DNA from: VGKP01 sp964578345
GTDB taxonomy: Archaea > Nanobdellota > Nanobdellia > Pacearchaeales > GW2011-AR1
DNA length: 24,529 nt
Direction of reading: 5' to 3'
Assembly: GCA_964578345.1 (NCBI GenBank)
Contig: CAZOCP010000009.1
Span: 1-24,529, forward strand
The position numbers and the translations under genes were made by a program. This document shows positions 12,966 through 21,844 of the stretch, piece after piece (the first letter of the stretch is position 1; the number at the start of each line of letters is the position of its first letter). A model generated the notes under the pieces. It ran no database searches. It had not been told where the DNA came from and saw nothing but the letters and a program-made list of their open reading frames with translations.

Positions 12966-13934
12966 ATGAGCCAAAGTGATATATGGACAGAAAGATACCG
13001 TCCGACAAAATTTGAAGAGGTAGTTGGCCAGCAGGAAATTCTAAAAAGAGTCAAGTCGCTGGTGCAGGCTCTTAATATTCCTCACCTTATGTTCGCAGGT
13101 CCAGCAGGCACAGGAAAATCAACGCTTGCTTTAATAATTGTAAAAGAATTATTCAAAGAAACATGGCGCGAGAACTACTTAGAGCTGAATGCGTCTGATG
13201 AAAGAGGAATAGATGTGGTCAGACAAAAAGTCAAAGACTTCGCTCGTACTAAAGCTCTTGAAAATATTCCTTTCAAAGTCATCTTTCTTGACGAAGCAGA
13301 TGCTCTGACAAAAGAAGCGCAGCAGGCATTAAGAAGAACAATGGAAAACTACACAAATACATGCAGATTCATCCTTTCTTGCAACTATTCCAGTGCAATA
13401 ATTGACCCTATACAATCTCGCTGTGTTGTTCTAAGATTTAAACTATTAGAAAAAAAAGATGTTGTCGAAGTTATAAAAAGAATCTCGGAAAGAGAGAAAC
13501 TTAAACTAACTGAAGATGCATTTGAGACAGTTTATGAAGCAAGTGAAGGAGACTGCAGAAGGGCGATTAATCTACTGCAGGCTACAGCTTCGATATCTCT
13601 AAATATAAATTCGGAGATGATTAATATGATCTCTTCTTCCTCCAAACCACCCGGCGTAAGAGTGGTTCTTGATTACGCTTTAGCTGGAGATTTCATCAAT
13701 GCAAGAGAAAAGCTTCTGGAAGTGATGCTTAAAGACTCGATATCTGGAGTAGACATCATAAAAGCAATACAAAAAGAAGTTTGGAATCTTCAAATTGAAC
13801 CTGAAATAAAAGTAAGGATAACAGAGAAAACAGGAGAAGTTGAGTTCAGAATGATTGAAGGTGGTGATGAATTTGTACAGCTTCAGGCTCTGCTTGCATC
13901 ATTTGTCCTGGCAGGGCAGGGCAAATCAACTTAA
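12966..13934 (+). CDS. rfcS: Replication factor C small subunit
   Basis: 322 aa AAA+ ATPase of the archaeal clamp loader, which opens PCNA rings onto primed DNA. It starts with the RFC box WTERYRPTKFEEVVGQ. Walker A is GPAGTGKST (45-53), Walker B with the RFC-type DEAD is FLDEAD (107-112), sensor 1 is SCNYS (138-142), and the arginine-finger SRC is at 151-153. GDCRRAINLLQ is the sensor 2 region. Length is typical of small subunits, and no intein is present although RFC genes often carry one. It is followed 54 nt later by rfcL, with a TATA-like CTTATATTATA in the gap, so rfcL may also have its own promoter. Confidence 0.96.
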   Translation: MSQSDIWTERYRPTKFEEVVGQQEILKRVKSLVQALNIPHLMFAGPAGTGKSTLALIIVKELFKETWRENYLELNASDERGIDVVRQKVKDFARTKALENIPFKVIFLDEADALTKEAQQALRRTMENYTNTCRFILSCNYSSAIIDPIQSRCVVLRFKLLEKKDVVEVIKRISEREKLKLTEDAFETVYEASEGDCRRAINLLQATASISLNINSEMINMISSSSKPPGVRVVLDYALAGDFINAREKLLEVMLKDSISGVDIIKAIQKEVWNLQIEPEIKVRITEKTGEVEFRMIEGGDEFVQLQALLASFVLAGQGKST

Positions 13935-13988
13935 TAAATATTTTTCTAAAACCACAATGCTTATATTATATTATTCCTATCTAAAAAA

Positions 13989-15179
13989 ATGAAAAGAGAA
14001 GGTATTGTAAATTCAGAAATCCAGAGTCTTGCAGAAAAACATCGTATAAAAAAATATACTGAAATTATATCACAAGATAAAGCTGTAGAAGAAGTCAAGA
14101 ATTTTATTAAAGAATTTCCAAAAAAAAGAGGGTTAATTTTGCACGGCCCGGCTGGTACCGGAAAAACTTCTTTAGCAATAGTTGCAGCAAAAGAAAACGA
14201 TCTTGAGATATTTGAATTAAACGCGTCCGATCTTAGAAACAGGGCAAAACTTGAAGAAATTCTTAGGCCGGCAACTCTGCAAAAAAGCCTGTTTAAAAAG
14301 GGAAAAATAATTCTGATGGATGAAGTAGATGGTGTCACAGGCACAGACATAGGAGGCATTCCTGAATTAATTCGTATTCTTGATATAACAATATATCCTA
14401 TAATCATGACATGTAATGATGTATGGCAGACTAAACTCTCCCAATTAAGGGCAAAATGCAAAATCGTAGAGATGAAAGCTCTTCCTTTGATAAAGATACA
14501 TGAAATATTAAGAAGAATATCCGCAAGAGAGAACATTAAAAAAGAAGATTCTTATTTATATAAAATAGCTATTAAATCTCAAGGAGATATAAGAGCTGCC
14601 CTTAACGACCTGCAGTCATACACTTCAGATGAAAATATACTTGTAGACACGCAGGAAAAGAGGGATGTAGAAGAAAATATATTTAATATATTAAAAAAAA
14701 TATTCAAAGAACGTGGAGATTTCTTGAATCTTTTCGACAGCACAAAAATGTCACTGGATGAAATTCTGCTTTGGCTTGAAGAAAACATTCCTAAAGAATA
14801 CAGAAATGAGGCCTTGGTAAAAGCATATTATGCCCTTGGAAACGCAGACTTATTCAGAGGAAGAATATATAAAAAACAATCTTGGCGGTTTCTAATATAC
14901 CAAAACATTTTTCAAAGTGCAGGTATTTCATACGCTAAATCTCGAAATTCGGCAGGGTTCACAAAATACGAATCTCCAAAAAGAGTATTCAAAATATGGC
15001 TTAACAATCAAAAAATAGAAAAAAAGAAATCAATAGCCAAAAAATATGCCAGATTTGTCCATTGCTCTATGAAGCGTGCTCTTAAAGATTTCACACTATT
15101 AAAAGAAATAATTAAAAAAGAAGAAGTGCAAAAACAGATCAAGTTAAGTGAAGAAGAAATATCATTCATAAATTCCTAA
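13989..15179 (+). CDS. rfcL: Replication factor C large subunit
   Basis: 396 aa partner of the small subunit in the clamp loader. Walker A is GPAGTGKTS (53-61), Walker B is ILMDEVDGV (108-116), then CNDVW (sensor 1 region) and QGDIRAALNDLQ (sensor 2 region). As usual for the large subunit, the SRC arginine finger is replaced (LRAKCKIVEM). It is shorter than most archaeal RfcL proteins, and I cannot see the usual C-terminal PIP box (Q-x-x-hydrophobic-x-x-aromatic-aromatic): the end reads EEVQKQIKLSEEEISFINS. Neighbouring rfcS confirms the role. It is followed by the tandem palindromes at 15309-15400. Confidence 0.95.
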   Translation: MKREGIVNSEIQSLAEKHRIKKYTEIISQDKAVEEVKNFIKEFPKKRGLILHGPAGTGKTSLAIVAAKENDLEIFELNASDLRNRAKLEEILRPATLQKSLFKKGKIILMDEVDGVTGTDIGGIPELIRILDITIYPIIMTCNDVWQTKLSQLRAKCKIVEMKALPLIKIHEILRRISARENIKKEDSYLYKIAIKSQGDIRAALNDLQSYTSDENILVDTQEKRDVEENIFNILKKIFKERGDFLNLFDSTKMSLDEILLWLEENIPKEYRNEALVKAYYALGNADLFRGRIYKKQSWRFLIYQNIFQSAGISYAKSRNSAGFTKYESPKRVFKIWLNNQKIEKKKSIAKKYARFVHCSMKRALKDFTLLKEIIKKEEVQKQIKLSEEEISFINS

Positions 15180-15274
15180 ATCCAAACTTTAGGAACAGAG
15201 TTCATAATGATACTCGGCAACTTCGTTGGCGACATGCTCAAGAACTTGGCATAAATATCGCTCAGTCTCGCCAT
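15176..15274 (-). CDS. Possible 32-aa small ORF antisense to the rfcL end
   Basis: ATG at 15274 to TAG at 15176-15178, overlapping the rfcL stop by 4 nt on the other strand. The product MARLSDIYAKFLSMSPTKLP then SIIMNSVPKVWI has a plausible amphipathic pattern, and the bases are less AT-rich than the flanks. A TTTAAAT lies only about 10 nt upstream, too near for a standard promoter. It may be a real microprotein, a gene remnant or chance. No family is recognised. Confidence 0.25.
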   Translation of the reverse strand: MARLSDIYAKFLSMSPTKLPSIIMNSVPKVWI

Positions 15275-15308
15275 ATTATTTAAATTATTATACTAACTAT
15301 TTATATCC

Positions 15309-15400
15309 CAAACCCTCTGTGTTTGTACCTCACCCATCAAGAATCCTTGATTCTTGATGGCCATCAGAAACTCAAAGAGTTTCTGATGGGGCATGGTTTG
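15309..15400. terminator. Tandem palindromes between convergent genes, possible bidirectional terminator
   Basis: An outer stem CAAACC (15309-15314)/GGTTTG (15395-15400) encloses two adjacent perfect hairpins: an 11-bp stem (15334-15344 with 15350-15360) and a 13-bp stem (15361-15373 with 15377-15389). Both hairpins begin CCATCA and end TGATGG, so the first arm of one can also pair with the last arm of the other. They lie between the convergent rfcL and the giant surface-protein gene, where a terminator is expected. The three-way layout also resembles the other compound palindromes of this window. Confidence 0.5.
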
Positions 15401-15417
15401 TTTTGGAATTCTTAACA

Positions 15418-18400
15418 TTATCTTAATACATGATGCATAGAATTGCTGTTTTGGTGCTGTAAATTAGTAGGGGGCTCTTTTTTAAAGCGATGTTTAAAAA
15501 AATGTATAATCAAATAAACAAGTAATGCTATAATAAATACAATTAAGAAAGTCATAATAATATAAAACGCGTGGGTGATTTTTGATTGGACATCTTTTCT
15601 TTGAGAATCTGTTATATTTATTGCAATTTCAGAATCTTCCTGAGAATCATTTTCTTCTTGCTCAACAGGAGGAGGCTGCGGCGCGGCAGTGATCTGCACA
15701 CATTGGCAGGTAGCACACCTAAATCCCCCAGGACAGATTAATCCTCTTTCACCACACTGTTCACTTCTAGCTATATTATCACCGCAGCGATTTTGCCTAG
15801 GAGTATCGTCCCTTCCTCCTCCGCCGTTATCATTCGGAGGATTGCCGCCAGGAGGGTTGCTTGGGGGCAGTGAAATAACTTTTTCAATAACTCCAGAATG
15901 TTTAAGCCCGCTTACTTCAAAAACATTAGCAGAACTATCAAAAATACATGAATGACTGCCGCTTGTTCCAGGACATAAAAGATTAGTACATGAAGCAAGC
16001 AAAATTTCTTTTGAAGAAATTCCATCTAAATCTGCAATGCATACTCCGTTTGAATCAGAATTAAGTTTAGGAAGATACACTGTCTTCAATATATCAGATA
16101 TTCCAGCATTATTAATAATAATATAAGACGTGCCTTCTCCCTCATCTTGTCTTTGAATAATAATGTCTCTCAAATTTCCAGAAAGAGTAACAAGGTCGGA
16201 TAAATCAGCATTTGATTCTTTTCTTAATTTAAATAATAATATTTCTCTTTGTGAATCATAAACTTTCAAAGATTTGCTGTCCTCCCTAGTTAAAGAAACA
16301 TCTCCAAGAGCCAATCTAGGCTTATATACGCAAGTTGTTCCTGAAAGAATATGATCTTTAGCGCAGCGCCATAAACATGGAGTTGTACTGCCTGCCTGAA
16401 TAGAATAAGTCCATGTTGTGACAGTTGCTCCTTGAATATACTGAAATGGTCCTATAATAATATCAGAAGATATATCGGGCTTAGCTCCTCTGCACTCTAA
16501 GGACTGAAGAGGAATAACTCTTACAGTAAAGCTGTCAATTGCACTCAATCCTCCGGAATCTCTAGCAGTCAAAGTAATAATTGAGCTTCCCCGAAGATTA
16601 GCAGCAGGAGTAATAACAACTGTCCTACTCGTACCACTCCCGCCCAAAACAATATTAGATGCAGGTACAAGCGAAATATCAGAAGAAGCTTTAGTAATTG
16701 TCAAACTGTTAACTCCTTCTGCATCTCCGACTGTAAAAGATATCACGCCTGTGTTAGTTCCCTCAAATATAATATTATCTAATATATTAGAAATAGTTGG
16801 AGCATCGTTTACCGAATTTATTGTGAGAACAAAACTATCAGTTGCACTCAATCCTCCGGCATCTCTAACAGTCAAAGTAACAGTTGAGCTACCAAATTGG
16901 TTCTGAGCAGGAGTAATTCTGATAGTTCTAGAAGTCCCCCCTCCTCCAAAAATAATATTAGATACAGGAACAAGAGCGGCATTTGAGGAAGAAGCACTCA
17001 AAGTCAGCTGTTCAACTGCTTCATCTCTCACACTAAAAGAAATAGAATCGCTAGTAGTATCTTCATTTATAGTTTTATCAGTAATGTCTGAAATAGTAGG
17101 AGCAGTATTAACAGGGGAACTTACAGAAAATCTGATTTGATAATCATCAAAATTAACATTATTGCTAGAATCACTGCATCTAATATAATATATATAAGCT
17201 AGTCCATTCTGTAAATCGGAAATCAAAGATTGATGAGAAGTCCCGCCAGTAGTACTAAAAACATTATTCATCTGATTATAAACAATTCCAGTTCGAGAAT
17301 CATAACGGCACGTGGCTGCTTCATCAGTTGTTAAAGAAATACTAGTTGAAATTGTGCCAGAAGGTAAAACAGATGAAGACTGTCCGCCGCTTCTTACAGG
17401 TGCCTTAAAATCAGAAGACGTTGTTATCAAGAAAATAGACCTGACATCAGAAGCAGAAAGAGCTTTGTTGTATACTTTAACATCATCTATGGATCCTTTA
17501 AAAGCTTCTTTCGCACTCCCAGTTCCTCTTAGACCAATAGAATTCGCAGTAAATCCGGAACGCGAAGTAGAAGTGCCATCAGAAATACCATCAATATAAA
17601 AGGTCAATCCATTTGCATCATTTACAACAACAAGATGATGCCAAGTATCAACTGACAAAGCTCTCGCGTTAAAATGATCCTCTCTATTTTGGTAATAACT
17701 TATTTTTCTGGAATTTTTTTCATAAAATAGACCCACATCTCCAAGATCATCTGCAAATAAGGTCCCATAAAAAGAAGTCATCTGATCACTTGGCTTAAAC
17801 CATAAAGAAATAGAATGTATTTTCGGAATAGATATTCCTGAAAAACGAATAGCATCATCTATTCCATCAAATCCAATCGCGCCTGTTCCAATCTTACTCA
17901 AAGATTCATGAGTAGGAGATCCTTCTAAAGTACCATCAGAACTTCCAACAAGATCTTTAACGACATTACTAGTACCTTCATCCATTGACCAATAATTAAT
18001 TAAACCGAAAACAATATTTGCCTCATTATCAGCCAAAGCAATACCAATACTTGAAGGATTCTCTATTATATAAGAATTGTCAGGAGAAACACTAATTACA
18101 ATACTTTCATCGCCTTCAATAATATTATCATCAATTGAATTTATTGTTAGTGTAGCAGAACTCTGTCCAGACGGGATTTCAATTCTCCCGCTTAAAGACT
18201 GATAATCAACTCCTGAAATAGAACTGCCCGAAACTGTATAAATAATATTAAGAGCATTTGTATTTGAACCCGTTCTACTAAAAACAATGTTAGCAGTGTC
18301 TCCACCCTCTCCAGATTGTGCATCAGTTGAACTAATTCTCACAAGAGGCAATGCAGAAGATAAAGTATATGTTGCGCGGGCTATATTACTAGGGCTCAAA

Positions 18401-20571
18401 CCAGTGCCAAACGCCTTTGCTGAAATAGTCTTAGTACTAGCAATATTAAAAGGAAGTGTATAAAGTGTCGATGTTTGAGTTGGATCGCTTCCATCAAGAG
18501 TATATCTTATTTCAGAATTTGGAGTTTCAGTCGATATCCCAACTTCTAATGGACTTTGATAGGCTCCTGGCAAAGGAGTAAATCTTGGTGTAGCAACAGT
18601 ATCAGATGGTTGCACAGCAGTTCTTTTTTTTACAATAACAAAAACTCCAAAATCAGGAAATGTTGAAGGAATAGAAACGCGTCCAGTTAAAGGTTGTAAA
18701 ACACCCCATCCATTCATAGGAATAGAAACTACAGGCTTGCCGCCTACAATAGTAACCGTACGTTCAATCGTCTGTTTTGGCTCATAACGCGCACCTTGAA
18801 TAGCATCCACTGTCCTAACAAAATAATCCTGAACAGCTCTAATTTCAAAAACATCATCTGCTTGCGCATGCAAAGCAGACAAGTCAACATTTACTGAATT
18901 AGACTTGGCAAAATTTACTACAGCAAGATTGGCCTTTCCAGATTCATACATACTAGGTCTTAATATTATTTGCAAAGGATAAACCTCAGCTATGTCATGA
19001 ATACTACCGTCTCTAGAAGAATCATATCCAGGGCAGCGAATCAATGAAAAAAGTTGTGTAGAGCATGATGTCAAAGAATTACTTCTCCAAACTGAAAATG
19101 TAATTGGATTTTCTATATATCCATTCGCCCCCTGTTCAGTATCTAAATAATGAAAACGCTCTCCAACAAGAGGATTTAAGGTATAGTAGATATTATGGTC
19201 CCAATTTACACTATATTGCCCATTTCTATCTAGAGGCTCCTGCCCTTTCAGCGAAACCAGAGTAGAAGGATTAAAAATAAGATTTTCAACAAAACTAATT
19301 CCTCGCACAGTGCTTCTAAGTAGAACTGTCTGGTAGAATATTAAATTATTTCTAACAACTATATCAATAACATCATTCAATTCAAATGGATTTCCATTAA
19401 TAGAAGGAATATGATAAAAAACATTATTAAGAATCTGAATATTCTCAGAATCTGTTCCGGGGCTTACAACTATTTCAGAGCCTGCAGGAATTCCATGGCC
19501 GTTTCCAAAGTGAATATTTCCTTTAATAAGAAAATTATTTGTAGCCATGTTAGTTCCACTGAAAATATGATGCCCCCCTAAAAAAGCCTGCGCAAAAATA
19601 TTATCAATAACTTTTCTAGGAAGATTATTTTCATTTTGGCTGTACAATCCATTTCCAGAATCTTTATCTTTTCCTTTGCGTCCNNNNNNNNNNNNNNNNN
19701 NNNNNNNNNNNNNNNNNNNNNNNNNNNNNNNNNNNNNNNNNNNNNNNNNNNNNNNNNNNNNNNNNNNNNNNNNNNNNNNNNNNTCAATAACAACTCTTTC
19801 ATTCTGATAATTTCTTAGAATAATAGGCTCTGCCTCATTAGGACTTGTTAAAAATGAGCGGAATCCTGGTGAAGGAGCATTTAAACCACTAATAGAAGAA
19901 AGAGGAGTATAAACTCCTCCTCTAACCAAAACTATACTGCCAGACGGAATGCTTTTTTCTCCAGCCAAGACACTCCTTAAATCCCAAGGTCTCTCCAAAC
20001 TGCCGTCTCCGTTAGAACTTCCAGTTGTTGCAACATAAAAAATCCTGCCGCCGCTTAAAGTAGTAAAGACTCCGTTTGAACTAGAAATCTCTCCGGCAGA
20101 ATTCTTTGAATAAACTTTATAGAAATACGGCGTTCCGGGTGTCAAATCAGATAAAGTCAGCTGATGCTCTGTGCTCAAATCAAGAATAACATTAGTCGTG
20201 CTTCCGTAAGAGTTTGTTGTCCCATATTCAATCATGCTGTCAGAGGGAATATCGGTAATCCAGCTGATTGTAGAAGTAGTTGCAGTTAAAAATGGGTTTG
20301 AAATTCCACTAATAACAGGAGGTGCTAGCTTTATTTTTTCTCTAGGTGAAAATATAGAAGAAAAAAAATCCCTTACACTGTCAAGAATAGAACTGCCTGT
20401 CAAAACAACGCCTTCTTTTTCATCCTGAATAACATTTCCAGATAAAACTCCATAATCTCTATTAAAAAGAAAAATAGAAAATAATAATAACAAAAGAGCT
20501 ACAAAAATACCCAAAAAAATAAAAGTGCGAGGCATCTCTGTTTTAAACAAACCTACTTTCTTCAATTTCAT
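15418..20571 (-). CDS. Giant multidomain surface protein anchored at both ends (contains assembly gap)
   Basis: About 1717 aa including unknown residues about 263-296. Order: N-terminal membrane segment (14-38); fibronectin-III-like domain (about 84-172, with YFYKVYSKNSAGE); right-handed beta-helix of the pectin-lyase type (about 176-450, opening YVATTGSSNGDGSLERPW, with many N-N-x-hydrophobic turns); a Fn3-associated repeat (about 657-735, IRYTLDGSDPT); Calx-beta (743-847, SGVDYQ, IEGDESI); LamG-type lectin domain (857-1043, HHLVVVNDANGLTFYIDG); an Ig-like domain (1060-1155); two cadherin/tandem-95-like repeats (1157-1258, 1259-1355); Cys-containing modules with CGDNIARSEQCGERG; and a C-terminal membrane helix (about 1670-1693). 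It probably binds polysaccharide or host surface at the cell exterior; enzymatic activity is unproven. The TATA box (about 20593-20602) is about 25 nt upstream. Confidence 0.85.
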   Translation of the reverse strand: MKLKKVGLFKTEMPRTFIFLGIFVALLLLLFSIFLFNRDYGVLSGNVIQDEKEGVVLTGSSILDSVRDFFSSIFSPREKIKLAPPVISGISNPFLTATTSTISWITDIPSDSMIEYGTTNSYGSTTNVILDLSTEHQLTLSDLTPGTPYFYKVYSKNSAGEISSSNGVFTTLSGGRIFYVATTGSSNGDGSLERPWDLRSVLAGEKSIPSGSIVLVRGGVYTPLSSISGLNAPSPGFRSFLTSPNEAEPIILRNYQNERVVIXXXXXXXXXXXXXXXXXXXXXXXXXXXXXXXXXXGRKGKDKDSGNGLYSQNENNLPRKVIDNIFAQAFLGGHHIFSGTNMATNNFLIKGNIHFGNGHGIPAGSEIVVSPGTDSENIQILNNVFYHIPSINGNPFELNDVIDIVVRNNLIFYQTVLLRSTVRGISFVENLIFNPSTLVSLKGQEPLDRNGQYSVNWDHNIYYTLNPLVGERFHYLDTEQGANGYIENPITFSVWRSNSLTSCSTQLFSLIRCPGYDSSRDGSIHDIAEVYPLQIILRPSMYESGKANLAVVNFAKSNSVNVDLSALHAQADDVFEIRAVQDYFVRTVDAIQGARYEPKQTIERTVTIVGGKPVVSIPMNGWGVLQPLTGRVSIPSTFPDFGVFVIVKKRTAVQPSDTVATPRFTPLPGAYQSPLEVGISTETPNSEIRYTLDGSDPTQTSTLYTLPFNIASTKTISAKAFGTGLSPSNIARATYTLSSALPLVRISSTDAQSGEGGDTANIVFSRTGSNTNALNIIYTVSGSSISGVDYQSLSGRIEIPSGQSSATLTINSIDDNIIEGDESIVISVSPDNSYIIENPSSIGIALADNEANIVFGLINYWSMDEGTSNVVKDLVGSSDGTLEGSPTHESLSKIGTGAIGFDGIDDAIRFSGISIPKIHSISLWFKPSDQMTSFYGTLFADDLGDVGLFYEKNSRKISYYQNREDHFNARALSVDTWHHLVVVNDANGLTFYIDGISDGTSTSRSGFTANSIGLRGTGSAKEAFKGSIDDVKVYNKALSASDVRSIFLITTSSDFKAPVRSGGQSSSVLPSGTISTSISLTTDEAATCRYDSRTGIVYNQMNNVFSTTGGTSHQSLISDLQNGLAYIYYIRCSDSSNNVNFDDYQIRFSVSSPVNTAPTISDITDKTINEDTTSDSISFSVRDEAVEQLTLSASSSNAALVPVSNIIFGGGGTSRTIRITPAQNQFGSSTVTLTVRDAGGLSATDSFVLTINSVNDAPTISNILDNIIFEGTNTGVISFTVGDAEGVNSLTITKASSDISLVPASNIVLGGSGTSRTVVITPAANLRGSSIITLTARDSGGLSAIDSFTVRVIPLQSLECRGAKPDISSDIIIGPFQYIQGATVTTWTYSIQAGSTTPCLWRCAKDHILSGTTCVYKPRLALGDVSLTREDSKSLKVYDSQREILLFKLRKESNADLSDLVTLSGNLRDIIIQRQDEGEGTSYIIINNAGISDILKTVYLPKLNSDSNGVCIADLDGISSKEILLASCTNLLCPGTSGSHSCIFDSSANVFEVSGLKHSGVIEKVISLPPSNPPGGNPPNDNGGGGRDDTPRQNRCGDNIARSEQCGERGLICPGGFRCATCQCVQITAAPQPPPVEQEENDSQEDSEIAINITDSQRKDVQSKITHAFYIIMTFLIVFIIALLVYLIIHFFKHRFKKEPPTNLQHQNSNSMHHVLR
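19684..19783. other. Assembly gap (100 N) inside the giant surface-protein gene
   Basis: Exactly 100 N, a conventional placeholder for a gap of unknown length. It falls in the first turns of the beta-helix domain. The coding frames on the two sides match only if the true gap length leaves remainder 1 when divided by 3, so continuity of the gene is presumed, not shown. Confidence 0.98.
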
Positions 20572-20678
20572 ATACTATTAATAAATTATAAGTTTATAAA
20601 TTATTAGCTCTATGGACTCGTTGATACTGATATTGCTAAAACAGAAGAATAGATTAAATATTTTAAAAAATACTTAAC

Positions 20679-21269
20679 CTACCTCCAGATTGATATTTTT
20701 ATTTGCCCAGAAGAGGGAGTCTGTGAGCCCCAATTAATATCTCCTGCTGATACCATATAGTAAGGGCCCTGGCCAGCTATCCCATATTTAATCTTTTTCA
20801 AAGGTTCATCACTTTTATCAATAAAAAATTCAATTCCATAAGAATAAGTATACTCACTAGAAACATAAACTTCATTATAATTCATACCGTAAAAAATAAC
20901 TTCATCATTCTTACCTGCCGCATCTACACGAAATATTACTTTAAACAATTTAAAATTATCAGTGTTGAGGTTATGAGCTATAACTCCTCTACTTTTATCT
21001 GCATTATTAACATCAATCCAGCCACTCTCAAAATCAGGAGCACCTAGAATTCCTCCTCCCCCAGACAACAATTCTTGAACAGTCTTAACATTTCCATTAG
21101 ACATCTTTACAACAACTTCGTCAGCAGAATGGCCAAAAGAAGAAGCGGCATCAGAATTCTTATCAAACTGGGCATTATAGGCATAAACAAAAAAAACCCC
21201 TCCTAGCAAAAGAAGAGTAGCCAGCAGAACAAAAAAACGTACTTTAGTAATTTGAACCTCTAATTTCAT
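20679..21269 (-). CDS. Secreted or membrane-anchored protein of unknown function
   Basis: 196 aa. A basic start and one hydrophobic segment (about 10-30, VRFFVLLATLLLLGGVFFVYAY) form a signal anchor. Next is FGHSADEVVVKMSNGNVKTV then QELLSGGGG, a Gly-rich hinge and a C-terminal beta-rich domain (ESGWIDVN, VIAHNLNTDNFKLFKVIF, YYMVSAGDINWG, QIKISIW). The HSADE-V-V-x-hydrophobic plus T-V-Q-E-L segment recurs in surface proteins of small archaea and in phage-fibre-like proteins, as I recall, but I cannot name the family. It lies upstream of the giant surface-protein gene on the same strand, with its own TATA box. Confidence 0.7.
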   Translation of the reverse strand: MKLEVQITKVRFFVLLATLLLLGGVFFVYAYNAQFDKNSDAASSFGHSADEVVVKMSNGNVKTVQELLSGGGGILGAPDFESGWIDVNNADKSRGVIAHNLNTDNFKLFKVIFRVDAAGKNDEVIFYGMNYNEVYVSSEYTYSYGIEFFIDKSDEPLKKIKYGIAGQGPYYMVSAGDINWGSQTPSSGQIKISIWR

Positions 21270-21290
21270 AATAAAGATAATCCAAGAAAA

Positions 21291-21298
21291 TATTTAAA
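21291..21298 (-). promoter_or_regulatory. TATA box of the 196-aa surface protein gene
   Basis: TTTAAATA on the minus strand, about 22-29 nt before the ATG at 21267-21269. Confidence 0.5.
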
Positions 21299-21333
21299 CA
21301 TTTCGGTTATTTCTCATAAACTTTTTCAAAAGA

Positions 21334-21843
21334 CTAAAACTCTTTATCTTCCAACTCTTCATAATCGTCCTCATTATCTTTTTCATTCAATTCAACATCT
21401 ATCTCTTCATCTTCACTCTTCCAGCCCAAATCATTCTTATCAGCTTTTCCAGACGATTTCTTATCATTCTTCTTGGCAGAAACAGGTTTTTCTGCAGAAC
21501 TTGGCTTAACAGCATTCTGCATAGTTTTTTGGCCACTATCTGCTTTGTCTGAATTAGGGGAAACAACCTCCAACTTGCCATATTTGCCTGATGTCAATTG
21601 TTTTTCTCCATTAAACTCAGAAACATATCCATTTGTAATCTTAATTTTATCTCCTACATTAATCTTGTCAGCATCAGAATTCCAAAGACTCATCTTTATC
21701 TCTCCAGAATCGTCTTGAACAACAGCGTTGCACACCTTCAGCTCTCGCCCGTATTTTTGAAAAGCGCGCGGCGCTTCTTTACTCTTGACAGTAACTTCAG
21801 TATCAACCTTTCCCTGCCCGGCTCTTAATTCGGAAACTTTCAT
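21334..21843 (-). CDS. OB-fold nucleic-acid-binding protein (RPA/SSB-like) with acidic tail
   Basis: 169 aa from the ATG at 21841-21843 (MKVSELRAGQGKVD). That ATG comes 1 nt after the stop of the DsbA-like gene, so I prefer it to the TTG 18 nt upstream, which lies inside that gene. One OB fold spans about 1-95: NAVVQDDSGEIKMSLWNSDA, VGDKIKITNGYVSEFNGEKQ and LTSGKYGKLEVV are the strand signatures of single-OB RPA/SSB proteins. A lysine-rich linker leads to a strongly acidic tail (EDEEIDVELNEKDNEDDYEE), as in SSBs that recruit partners. It probably binds single-stranded DNA. Coupling to a DsbA gene has no obvious functional reason. Confidence 0.85.
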   Translation of the reverse strand: MKVSELRAGQGKVDTEVTVKSKEAPRAFQKYGRELKVCNAVVQDDSGEIKMSLWNSDADKINVGDKIKITNGYVSEFNGEKQLTSGKYGKLEVVSPNSDKADSGQKTMQNAVKPSSAEKPVSAKKNDKKSSGKADKNDLGWKSEDEEIDVELNEKDNEDDYEELEDKEF

Positions 21844-21844
21844 T

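Noticed and set aside
19578..19818. Short frames spanning the N gap on both strands
   Set aside because: They are artefacts of unknown bases and lie inside the giant surface-protein gene.
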